A DNA stretch of 6,332 bases from Actinomycetes bacterium (GCA_023417985.1 JAEZDV010000073.1:1-6332); one strand, 5' to 3'. Positions 1-6,332 are shown, counted from the first letter of the stretch. The notes: generated from the letters alone by a model not told the origin. Numbers and translations: made by a program.

Positions 1-16
1 CCCGCATACCTGCGGG
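1..16 (-). terminator. Possible terminator hairpin downstream of ilvD
   Basis: Bases 1-6 (CCCGCA) and 11-16 (TGCGGG) form a perfect 6-bp stem around a 4-nt loop, 31 bp past the ilvD stop codon on the minus strand. The stem may continue beyond the window edge, because a C at the preceding position would pair with G17. Any T-tract would also lie outside the window, so termination is inferred from position and pairing only. The overlapping perfect palindrome GCGGGGCCCCGC (12-23) allows alternative folds. Confidence 0.4.
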
Positions 17-47
17 GCCCCGCCGTTCGTTCTGGGTGGACGGCCGG

Positions 48-1889
48 TTACGGCACGTGCCGCACCGCGCCCTTGTCCGCCGACGTCGCCAGTGCGGCGT
101 ACGCGCGCAGCGCGGTGGTGACCGTCCGCTGACGGTCGACCGGCTGCCACGGCTTCTCCGACGCTTCCATCTTGGCGCGACGGGTGGCCAGTTCCTCGTC
201 GGACACCAGCACCTCGAGGGTGCGGGTCGCGACGTCGATGCGGATCTGGTCACCGGTTTCGACGAGCCCGATCGTGCCACCGGCGGCAGCTTCGGGTGAG
301 ATGTGCCCGATCGACAGGCCCGAGGTACCTCCGGAGAACCGGCCGTCGGTGATCAGCGCGCACACCTTGCCGAGGCCGGCGCCCTTGAGGAACGCGGTGG
401 GATGCAGCATCTCCTGCATTCCCGGGCCACCCTTGGGGCCTTCGTAGCGGACGACCATGACGTCGCCGGGCTTGATGCGCTTCTGCAGGATCGCAGAGAC
501 CGCCTCTTCCTGGGACTCGACCACGAGCGCCGGCCCCTGGAAGGAGAACAGTTCCTCGTCGATGCCCGCGGTCTTGAGGATTGCGCCGTCGAGAGCGACG
601 TTGCCGCGCAGCACGACGAGCCCTCCTTCGACGGTGTAGGCGTGCTCGATGTCGCGGATGCAACCGCCGGCCGCGTCGGTGTCGAGCGAGGACCACCGGT
701 TGTCGGTCGAGAACGGTTCGGTGGTGCGCACTCCACCGGGAGCGGCGTGGAACAGCTCGATCGCTTCGTCCGAAGCCTTCCCGGATCGGATGTCCCAGGT
801 ATCGAGCCACTCGTCGAAGCTCTTCGTGTGAACCGTCGACACGTCGGTTTCGAGCAGTCCGCCGCGGCGCAGTTCGCCGAGCAGCGCGGGGATGCCTCCG
901 GCGCGGTGCACGTCCTCCATGTGATAGTCCGAATTCGGGGAGACCTTCGACAGACACGGCACCTTGCGGCTGATCGCGTCGATCGTCTCGAGGTCGAAGT
1001 CGACCTCACCTTCCTGCGCGGCCGCGAGCGTGTGCAGGACCGTGTTGGTCGATCCGCCCATCGCGACATCCAGCGCCATCGCGTTGCGGAACGCGGCGGG
1101 GGTGGCGATGTTGCGCGGGAGCACGGACTCGTCGCCGTCACGGTAGTAACGCAGCGCCGCCTCGACGACGGTGGTGCCGGCGCGCTCGAACAGTGCGCGC
1201 CGCGCGGAGTGCGTCGCCAGCGTCGAACCGTTGCCCGGAAGGGCCAGGCCCAGCGCTTCGGTGAGGCAGTTCATCGAGTTCGCGGTGAACATGCCCGAGC
1301 ACGACCCGCACGTCGGGCACGCGCTGCGCTCGACCTCGTCGAGACCCTCTTCGCTGACGGAGTCGTTGGCGGACGCGGAGATTGCGGTGATGAGGTCTGT
1401 GGGGGCCTGCGCGACTCCGCCGACCACGACCGCCTTTCCGGCTTCCATCGGTCCGCCGGAGACGAACACGGTGGGGATGTTCAGACGCATCGCGGCATTG
1501 AGCATGCCCGGCGTGATCTTGTCGCAGTTCGAAATGCACACCAGTGCATCGGCGGTGTGGGCGTTGACCATGTATTCCACCGAGTCCGCGATGATTTCGC
1601 GGCTCGGCAGCGAGTACAGCATCCCGCCGTGGCCCATCGCAATCCCGTCGTCGACGGCGATGGTGTGGAATTCGCGTGCCACGCCACCGGCGGCCTTGAC
1701 GGCCTCGGCGACGATCTCGCCGACGTCTTTGAGGTGGACGTGGCCGGGCACGAATTGCGTGTACGAGTTCGCGATCGCGACGATCGGCTTACCGAAGTCG
1801 GAATCGGTCAATCCGGTGGCGCGCCACAGTGAGCGCGCGCCGGCTGCATTACGTCCGACGGTGGTGGTGCGTGACCTCAACGGGGGCAT
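48..1889 (-). CDS. ilvD: Dihydroxyacid dehydratase IlvD (EC 4.2.1.9), long E. coli-like form
   Basis: A cytosolic iron-sulfur enzyme that dehydrates 2,3-dihydroxyisovalerate and 2,3-dihydroxy-3-methylvalerate to the 2-keto acids that precede valine and isoleucine. The 613 residues match the long (~615 aa) IlvD subfamily along the whole length. Visible family landmarks are D80-D81 and E493 (Mg site), the cluster/metal motif C122-D123-K124 followed by ITPG, the cysteine-rich CPTCGSCSGM at 191-200, and TDGRFSGG (514-521) with S519 as the expected base. The position that carries a third cluster cysteine (PCN) in [2Fe-2S] relatives reads FVPGH here, as in E. coli, so I infer the oxygen-sensitive [4Fe-4S]-type class. 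The ATG at 1889 is chosen because MPPLRSRTTT aligns with the family N-terminus and AAGGAAG lies 6 nt upstream. An in-frame ATG at 1919 would add ten unrelated residues. The gene follows the PH-domain gene on the same strand after 101 bp. No frameshift or truncation is seen. Confidence 0.97.
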   Translation of the reverse strand: MPPLRSRTTTVGRNAAGARSLWRATGLTDSDFGKPIVAIANSYTQFVPGHVHLKDVGEIVAEAVKAAGGVAREFHTIAVDDGIAMGHGGMLYSLPSREIIADSVEYMVNAHTADALVCISNCDKITPGMLNAAMRLNIPTVFVSGGPMEAGKAVVVGGVAQAPTDLITAISASANDSVSEEGLDEVERSACPTCGSCSGMFTANSMNCLTEALGLALPGNGSTLATHSARRALFERAGTTVVEAALRYYRDGDESVLPRNIATPAAFRNAMALDVAMGGSTNTVLHTLAAAQEGEVDFDLETIDAISRKVPCLSKVSPNSDYHMEDVHRAGGIPALLGELRRGGLLETDVSTVHTKSFDEWLDTWDIRSGKASDEAIELFHAAPGGVRTTEPFSTDNRWSSLDTDAAGGCIRDIEHAYTVEGGLVVLRGNVALDGAILKTAGIDEELFSFQGPALVVESQEEAVSAILQKRIKPGDVMVVRYEGPKGGPGMQEMLHPTAFLKGAGLGKVCALITDGRFSGGTSGLSIGHISPEAAAGGTIGLVETGDQIRIDVATRTLEVLVSDEELATRRAKMEASEKPWQPVDRQRTVTTALRAYAALATSADKGAVRHVP

Positions 1890-1895
1890 GGCTGA

Positions 1896-1902
1896 CTTCC
1901 TT
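1896..1902 (-). promoter_or_regulatory. Shine-Dalgarno site that fixes the ilvD start
   Basis: On the minus strand AAGGAAG ends 6 nt before the ATG at 1889. The alternative ATG at 1919 would place this purine run inside the coding region, so the site favours the shorter protein. Confidence 0.7.
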
Positions 1903-1990
1903 GACGGGGTTGTGCGCAAGCGGCGGACCGCATCCGGTCGCCGGGCTGGGACGTGATCCGGGTGGCGGCACAGACGAATTTACTCGTGTG

Positions 1991-2551
1991 CTATTTGCTC
2001 TCGGTATCCGAGTCCGTTTCCGTGACGTCGTCGCGTGCATCGACCTTCGGCTCGGTGTTCTCGCCGGAGTCGTTCTCGACAGAGTCGTCGGCAGCAGTCT
2101 CCTTCGCGGCCTGTGCCTCGCGGGCGGCAGCGTAAGGGTCGGTGATGCGCCCGCCGCTGGCCTGCGCCAGTTGCGGTAGGCGACCGAAGGTGACGACCGG
2201 CAAAGCGACCTCGGAGTCGTCATCGAGGGTTGCGCGGGCCCAGCCGCGCTTGGGAAAGCGGATCCCCTTCAGCGATTCCCACGGGATGGTCGTGGTGGAA
2301 AAGGTCGAACGGGCGACCACTCCCTCGGGGCCGACGACGGTGCGCACGCGGACGACCCATGCGGCGACGAGGAACGGGATCACCAGGGTCCACGCGAAGG
2401 CTTCGGGCCACGCGAGGGCGGGGGACGCCAGCGCCAGGAACAGAAGCCCGCACGCGAGGAACGACAGACGCGAGATCTGGATGACCTGCGTCGTCGAATC
2501 GGGCGTGTGGGATGATGGGGGAGGTGGCACGGGCTGCTGTGAAGATGACAC
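1991..2551 (-). CDS. Two-TM bacterial PH-domain protein (CFP6 / Rv3004-like)
   Basis: A 186-residue protein. Residues 1-22 are Ser/Pro/Gln-rich. Two hydrophobic segments at about 29-48 and 52-67 form a membrane hairpin. They are followed by RVR at 68-70, which suggests both ends face the cytosol. Residues ~69-140 (RTVVGPEGVV, PWESLKGIRF, KRGWARATL, LPVVTFGRLPQL, GGRITDPY) resemble the C-terminal PH-like domain of mycobacterial 'low molecular weight protein antigen 6' (bPH_6 type), recognised from memory. Residues ~150-186 are a low-complexity acidic tail with about 14 Asp/Glu in 36 residues. The start is a GTG at 2551. A stop codon five codons upstream (2564-2566) limits extension, but no clear Shine-Dalgarno is present, so the start is moderately certain. 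It is divergent from ilvB and upstream of ilvD. In mycobacteria the homolog sits next to ilvB1. The molecular function of this family is unknown and I do not assign one. Confidence 0.9.
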   Translation of the reverse strand: MSSSQQPVPPPPSSHTPDSTTQVIQISRLSFLACGLLFLALASPALAWPEAFAWTLVIPFLVAAWVVRVRTVVGPEGVVARSTFSTTTIPWESLKGIRFPKRGWARATLDDDSEVALPVVTFGRLPQLAQASGGRITDPYAAAREAQAAKETAADDSVENDSGENTEPKVDARDDVTETDSDTESK

Positions 2552-2601
2552 CTCTACATCTTGTCACTGCAGCCGCGGCATCTCACATTCTGGGACAGTA
2601 A

Positions 2602-2629
2602 CCACACCAAGTTGACTGTCTCCACACCA
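2602..2629. repeat. Paired CCACACCA direct repeat flanking the ilvB -35 box
   Basis: CCACACCA occurs exactly at 2602-2609 and 2622-2629, a 20-bp start-to-start spacing, close to two helical turns. One copy lies just upstream of the candidate -35 (2612-2617) and the other lies in the spacer to the -10. The placement suggests a regulator-binding pair, but a chance 8-mer repeat in C-rich sequence cannot be excluded. Confidence 0.35.
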
Positions 2630-2649
2630 TGCGCCTACCGTCAAGCGCG
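2612..2649 (+). promoter_or_regulatory. Candidate ilvBNC promoter driving a leaderless leader transcript
   Basis: TTGACT at 2612-2617 differs from the TTGACA -35 consensus at one base. After an 18-bp spacer, TACCGT at 2636-2641 fits the actinobacterial -10 pattern TAnnnT. The expected start of transcription, about 7-8 nt further, falls on or beside G2649, the first base of the leader-peptide GTG. No Shine-Dalgarno precedes that GTG, which agrees with a leaderless transcript. The assignment rests on spacing and motif only. Confidence 0.55.
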
Positions 2650-2696
2650 TGAATCAGAATGGGTTGCTCGTAATCGGCCGGCGCGTCGTCGCCTGA
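2649..2696 (+). CDS. ilvB leader peptide MNQNGLLVIGRRVVA (attenuation control peptide)
   Basis: A 15-codon ORF beginning with GTG and ending in TGA. It encodes consecutive Leu-Leu-Val-Ile (TTG CTC GTA ATC, 2664-2675) and later Val-Val (GTC GTC, 2685-2690), so six of its 15 residues are branched-chain amino acids. TTG and GTA are uncommon codons in such a GC-rich genome and could strengthen stalling. Known branched-chain operon attenuators use this design: when charged tRNA for the end-product amino acids is scarce, the ribosome stalls on these codons and changes folding of the downstream RNA. Here the ORF is followed by a 10-bp hairpin and an intrinsic terminator before ilvB. The candidate promoter puts the transcript start at the GTG, and no ribosome-binding site is visible, so translation is probably leaderless. 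The peptide itself is expected to have no further function. Confidence 0.78.
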   Translation: MNQNGLLVIGRRVVA

Positions 2697-2727
2697 GCCG
2701 CATTCTGCAACTCGCCCACGACGCGCC
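2680..2727 (+). promoter_or_regulatory. Leader hairpin (region 1:2) of the ilvB attenuator
   Basis: GGCGCGTCGT at 2680-2689 pairs perfectly over 10 bp with ACGACGCGCC at 2718-2727, leaving a 28-nt loop. The 5' arm lies inside the leader peptide's Arg-Arg-Val-Val codons, so a translating ribosome must open it, and the leader stop codon (2694-2696) lies in the loop. The 3' arm abuts the terminator stem directly at 2728. This suits a pause or anti-antiterminator hairpin. I could not find an equally clear 2:3 antiterminator by eye. Confidence 0.6.
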
Positions 2728-2762
2728 ACCCTCGTACAGCACAACGCTGACGAGGGTTTTTT
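2728..2762 (+). terminator. Intrinsic terminator (attenuator) in the ilvB leader
   Basis: ACCCTCGT (2728-2735) pairs perfectly with ACGAGGGT (2750-2757). After one bulged A (2736), CAGC (2737-2740) pairs with GCTG (2746-2749), closing a 5-nt loop ACAAC. A run of six T (2757-2762) follows at once. A 12-bp stem plus T-run is a textbook intrinsic terminator. It stands between the leader peptide and the ilvB start with no other gene ending there on this strand, so it must act on the ilvB leader transcript as an attenuator. Confidence 0.88.
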
Positions 2763-2781
2763 GTTGCCCGGAGCCAGAATC

Positions 2782-2788
2782 AGAGGAA
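2782..2788 (+). promoter_or_regulatory. Shine-Dalgarno site that fixes the ilvB start
   Basis: AGAGGAA ends 5 nt before the GTG at 2794. Longer in-frame starts (TTG at 2761 and 2764) would begin within or just after the terminator T-run and lack a ribosome-binding site, so GTG 2794 is preferred. Confidence 0.75.
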
Positions 2789-2793
2789 TTGCA

Positions 2794-4731
2794 GTGAGCG
2801 CACCAACCGCACGGCCTCAACCCTCGCCGCGAAAGCCGGGGGCCAGTACTCCTGCCACCGCCGCCGCGGTGACCCCTGCTACCCGGCGCCCCGTCGCGCC
2901 CGAGCGCGTCACCGGCGCCCAGTCGGTGGTCCGAGCGCTCGAGGAACTCGAGGTGGACACGGTCTTCGGCATTCCCGGCGGCGCGATTCTGCCCGTATAC
3001 GACCCCATCTACGATTCGAAGCGCGTGCGACACGTCCTCGTCCGGCACGAGCAGGGTGCAGGCCACGCCGCCACCGGATACGCCCAGGCCACCGGCAAGG
3101 TCGGCGTGTGCATGGCGACCTCCGGCCCCGGCGCGACGAACCTGGTCACCCCCCTCGCGGACGCTCAGATGGACTCGGTGCCGCTCGTGGCGATCACGGG
3201 CCAGGTCGGCCGTCCGCTCATCGGCACCGACGCGTTCCAGGAAGCCGACATCTCGGGCATCACGATGCCCATCACGAAGCACAACTTCCTGGTCACCGAC
3301 GGCGCCGACATCCCGCGCGTCCTCGCTGAGGCCTTCTATCTCGCATCGTCGGGCCGTCCCGGCGCGGTCCTCGTCGACATCCCGAAGGACATCCTGCAGG
3401 CCCAGACGACGTTCAGCTGGCCACCGGAGATGCACCTGCCCGGCTACCGGCCCGTCACCAAGCCGCACGGCAAGCAGGTCCGGGAGGCCGCACGCCTGAT
3501 CGCGGATGCGCGTAAGCCTGTGCTCTACGTCGGCGGCGGTGTCATCAAGGCCGACGCTTCGGCAGAGCTGCTCGAGCTCGCAGAACTGACCGGGATCCCT
3601 GTGGTCACCACACTGATGGCGCGCGGTGCGTTCCCCGACACCCACACCCTTCACTGCGGAATGCCGGGCATGCACGGCAATGTCGCAGCCGTCGCGGCGC
3701 TGCAGAAGAGCGACCTGCTCGTCACTCTCGGCGCCCGCTTCGACGACCGCGTCACCGGCCAGCTCGATTCCTTCGCGCCCGATGCCAAGGTGATCCACGC
3801 CGACATCGATCCCGCCGAGATCGGCAAGAACCGGCATGCGGACGTCCCGATCGTCGGCGACTGCAAAGAGGTTCTCGTCGAGCTCATCGAGGCGATCCGC
3901 GCTCATCTCGCGACGAACACCACGCTCGACTACTCCGCCTGGTGGGCCTACCTCGACGACATCCGTCGCACGTACCCGCTGAGCTACGACCGCCCGTCCG
4001 ACGACACCCTGTCGCCGCAGTTCGTGATCCAGGCCGTCGGCAAGCTCGCCGGCCCCGACGCGGTCTACTGCGCCGGTGTGGGACAGCACCAGATGTGGGC
4101 CGCCCAGTTCATCGATTACGAGAAGCCGCGTACGTGGCTCAACTCCGGTGGGCTCGGCACCATGGGTTATGCGGTGCCCGCGGCCATGGGCGCCAAGATG
4201 GGCTGCCCGGACACCGAGGTCTGGGCCATCGACGGTGACGGCTGTTTCCAGATGACCAATCAGGAACTCGCGACGTGCGCCGTCGAGGGTGTGCCGATCA
4301 AGGTCGCTCTGATCAACAACGGCAACCTCGGTATGGTCCGCCAGTGGCAGACGCTCTTCTACGAGGAGCGGTACTCGAACACCGATCTGTCCACGCACTC
4401 GCTGCGTATCCCGGACTTCGTCAAGCTCGCAGAGGCACTCGGCTGCGTCGGTATCCGTGTCGAACGTGAGGAAGACGTCGAACCGGCTATCCGGCGCGCG
4501 CAGGAGATCAACGACCGCCCGGTCGTCATCGACTTCATCGTCGGTAAGGACGCACAGGTCTGGCCGATGGTCGCCGCAGGCACGGGCAACGACGAGATCA
4601 TGGCTGCCCGGGACATCCGCCCCCTGTTCGACGAGGACACTCCCGAGGACGACGCCACCGTCGTCGACGCAGTGCTCGAACGTGACAATGCACGCGGCCG
4701 TCAGGGCGCAGCCGAGGAGGAAGCCAAGTGA
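2794..4731 (+). CDS. ilvB: Acetohydroxyacid synthase large (catalytic) subunit IlvB (EC 2.2.1.6)
   Basis: A ThDP-, Mg- and FAD-dependent cytosolic enzyme that condenses pyruvate with a second pyruvate (acetolactate, valine/leucine branch) or with 2-ketobutyrate (acetohydroxybutyrate, isoleucine branch). From the GTG start it has 645 residues. Residues 1-38 are a Pro/Ala/Thr-rich, probably disordered extension. The ThDP Pyr domain spans about 39-205, with IPGGAILPVYD at 60-70 and the catalytic Glu in RHEQGAGH (E86). The central domain spans about 230-369, with ARFDDRVTG at 314-322. The ThDP PP domain spans about 407-593, with the cofactor motif from GDG (481-483) to NN (508-509) and VRQWQ (W518, the herbicide-site tryptophan of the family). 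All catalytic landmarks are intact. The gene overlaps ilvN by 4 bp and lies behind an amino-acid-responsive attenuator, so expression should rise when branched-chain amino acids are scarce. IlvN would give feedback control. Confidence 0.98.
   Translation: MSAPTARPQPSPRKPGASTPATAAAVTPATRRPVAPERVTGAQSVVRALEELEVDTVFGIPGGAILPVYDPIYDSKRVRHVLVRHEQGAGHAATGYAQATGKVGVCMATSGPGATNLVTPLADAQMDSVPLVAITGQVGRPLIGTDAFQEADISGITMPITKHNFLVTDGADIPRVLAEAFYLASSGRPGAVLVDIPKDILQAQTTFSWPPEMHLPGYRPVTKPHGKQVREAARLIADARKPVLYVGGGVIKADASAELLELAELTGIPVVTTLMARGAFPDTHTLHCGMPGMHGNVAAVAALQKSDLLVTLGARFDDRVTGQLDSFAPDAKVIHADIDPAEIGKNRHADVPIVGDCKEVLVELIEAIRAHLATNTTLDYSAWWAYLDDIRRTYPLSYDRPSDDTLSPQFVIQAVGKLAGPDAVYCAGVGQHQMWAAQFIDYEKPRTWLNSGGLGTMGYAVPAAMGAKMGCPDTEVWAIDGDGCFQMTNQELATCAVEGVPIKVALINNGNLGMVRQWQTLFYEERYSNTDLSTHSLRIPDFVKLAEALGCVGIRVEREEDVEPAIRRAQEINDRPVVIDFIVGKDAQVWPMVAAGTGNDEIMAARDIRPLFDEDTPEDDATVVDAVLERDNARGRQGAAEEEAK
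4715..4720 (+). promoter_or_regulatory. Strong Shine-Dalgarno for ilvN inside the ilvB 3' end
   Basis: AGGAGG ends 7 nt before the ilvN GTG and lies within the last codons of ilvB (the EEEAK tail). Together with the GTGA overlap of start and stop it indicates translationally coupled synthesis of the two subunits. Confidence 0.85.
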
Positions 4732-5231
4732 GTACGAGCCACACCCTCAGTGTCCTCGTCGAGGACAAGCCGGGCGTGCTGGCCCGAGTCGCATCGCTGT
4801 TCTCGCGACGCGGCTTCAACATCGAATCCCTTGCCGTCGGTGGCACCGAGGTGCCCGACATCTCGCGGATGACGATCGTGGTGACCGTCGACGAGTTCCC
4901 GCTCGAGCAGGTCACCAAGCAGCTCAACAAGCTCGTCAACGTCATCAAGATCGTCGAGCAGGAGGGTGAGGCGTCCGTCGCTCGCGAACTCGTGCTCATC
5001 AAGGTGCGGGCCGACGCCAGTGTCCGCACCCAGGTCATCGAGACGGTGAATCTCTTCCGCGCCAAGGTGATCGACGTGTCACCCGAGTCGCTCACGATCG
5101 AGGCCACCGGTACCCGCTCCAAGCTGGATGCGCTTCTCCGGATGCTCGAGCCGTACGGAATCCGGGAAATCGTCCAGTCCGGCGTCGTTGCCGTCGGACG
5201 CGGTCCCAAGTCCATCACGGCTACCCGTTAG
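4728..5231 (+). CDS. ilvN: Acetohydroxyacid synthase small (regulatory) subunit IlvN
   Basis: A 167-residue regulatory partner of IlvB. It raises the activity of the catalytic subunit and carries the valine feedback site. The N-terminal ACT domain (about 5-79) contains DKPGVLARVASLFSRRGFN; G16 and N31 align with the valine-site glycine and asparagine known in E. coli IlvH. TEVPDISRMTIVV follows. The C-terminal domain (about 83-160) has the conserved ELVLIKVRAD segment and the RMLEPYGIREIVQSGVVAVGR-type ending typical of the family. The length is usual. The GTG start overlaps the ilvB TGA and is served by AGGAGG, and HTLSVLVEDKPG aligns directly with the family N-terminus. Since the ligand residues are present, a valine-sensitive enzyme is expected, though sensitivity itself cannot be read from sequence. 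ilvC starts 36 bp downstream, so the three genes form one operon. Confidence 0.97.
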   Translation: MSTSHTLSVLVEDKPGVLARVASLFSRRGFNIESLAVGGTEVPDISRMTIVVTVDEFPLEQVTKQLNKLVNVIKIVEQEGEASVARELVLIKVRADASVRTQVIETVNLFRAKVIDVSPESLTIEATGTRSKLDALLRMLEPYGIREIVQSGVVAVGRGPKSITATR

Positions 5232-5252
5232 CCTTAACACACCCATTTGCTG

Positions 5253-5264
5253 AAAGAGGTAGGA
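5253..5264 (+). promoter_or_regulatory. Ribosome-binding region that fixes the ilvC start
   Basis: AAAGAGG (5253-5259) ends 8 nt before the GTG at 5268, and a second purine run AGGA (5261-5264) follows. An in-frame TTG at 5247 would put this region inside the protein and add seven non-family residues, so GTG 5268 (MAVELFYD) is preferred. Confidence 0.7.
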
Positions 5265-5267
5265 ACT

Positions 5268-6281
<1,014 letters not shown>

Positions 6282-6308
6282 TCGTCTCGATCCGGCCACG
6301 ACGGCGGC

Positions 6309-6332
6309 CCGCCATCCTGAAAGGGGTGGCGG
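6309..6332 (+). terminator. Probable ilvBNC terminator hairpin at the window edge
   Basis: CCGCCATCCT (6309-6318) pairs with GGGGTGGCGG (6323-6332) over 10 bp, including two G-T pairs, and closes a GAAA tetraloop (6319-6322). It lies 27 bp past the ilvC stop codon, where a terminator would be expected. Any T-tract is beyond the window, and the GAAAGGGG run could instead serve as a ribosome-binding site of a following gene. Confidence 0.55.

Noticed and set aside
303..1832. Long plus-strand ORF (509 codons) opposite ilvD
   Set aside because: It is fully antisense to a well-conserved ilvD, its translation is Arg/Gly/Asp-rich low-information sequence with no recognisable family, and such shadow ORFs are expected at this GC content.
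1977..1982. TAAATT on the minus strand as a possible -10 box for ilvD
   Set aside because: No -35-like hexamer lies 16-19 bp upstream, and a single AT-rich hexamer is too weak. ilvD may be co-transcribed with the PH-domain gene or have a promoter I cannot see.
1969..1990. Imperfect hairpin on the minus strand just after the PH-domain stop codon, considered as a terminator
   Set aside because: The stem is only 3+4 bp with a bulge, has an AT-rich loop and no T-tract follows.
2629..2652. ATG-initiated mini-ORF MRLPSSA whose TGA overlaps the leader GTG
   Set aside because: It spans the candidate -10 box, so it would lie upstream of the transcription start, and it has no ribosome-binding site or branched-chain codon run. 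It would only matter if transcription starts further upstream.
2641..4398. Long minus-strand ORF (585 codons) opposite ilvB
   Set aside because: It is antisense to ilvB, shows no recognisable domain and also runs through the ilvB attenuator; a GC-rich shadow frame.
5232..5267. ilvN-ilvC gap considered for an internal promoter or small ORF
   Set aside because: Only 36 bp, with ribosome-binding purines but no convincing -35/-10 pair; it reads as an ordinary operon spacer.

Overview
The window looks like a core-metabolism segment from a GC-rich actinobacterium. The best fit is the order Mycobacteriales, and a Rhodococcus/Gordonia-like genome is plausible, but the genus cannot be fixed by eye. 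The reasons are the strong G/C bias at third codon positions, the GTG starts, the sequence character of IlvC and IlvN, and a small PH-domain membrane protein beside the acetohydroxyacid synthase genes. From memory, that neighbour is also found in Mycobacterium tuberculosis (Rv3004/CFP6 next to ilvB1) and Corynebacterium glutamicum (between ilvD and ilvBNC).

Layout. Left half, minus strand: a gene for a two-TM bacterial PH-domain protein (1991-2551) lies 101 bp upstream of ilvD (48-1889), and a possible terminator hairpin sits at the left edge (1-16). Centre, 2552-2793: a 242-bp divergent intergenic region that holds the ilvB control region. Right half, plus strand: ilvB (2794-4731), ilvN (4728-5231, 4-bp overlap) and ilvC (5268-6281), ending in a terminator-like hairpin at the right edge (6309-6332).

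The genes together encode acetohydroxyacid synthase (catalytic IlvB plus regulatory IlvN), ketol-acid reductoisomerase (IlvC) and dihydroxyacid dehydratase (IlvD). These are the shared enzymes of isoleucine and valine synthesis, and they also supply 2-ketoisovalerate to the leucine and pantothenate pathways. Only the transaminase and threonine deaminase are absent from the window. The PH-domain gene has no known role in the pathway.

The most informative part is the ilvB leader. A TTGACT/TACCGT promoter is placed so that transcription would begin at or next to a GTG that opens a 15-codon ORF, MNQNGLLVIGRRVVA. This is followed by a perfect 10-bp hairpin and then a strong intrinsic terminator with a six-T run, about 30 bp ahead of the ilvB GTG. 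This is the architecture of a branched-chain amino-acid transcription attenuator with an apparently leaderless leader peptide. I see no mobile element, CRISPR array, RNA gene or novel multi-gene system; apart from the leader the window is an ordinary ilv locus.
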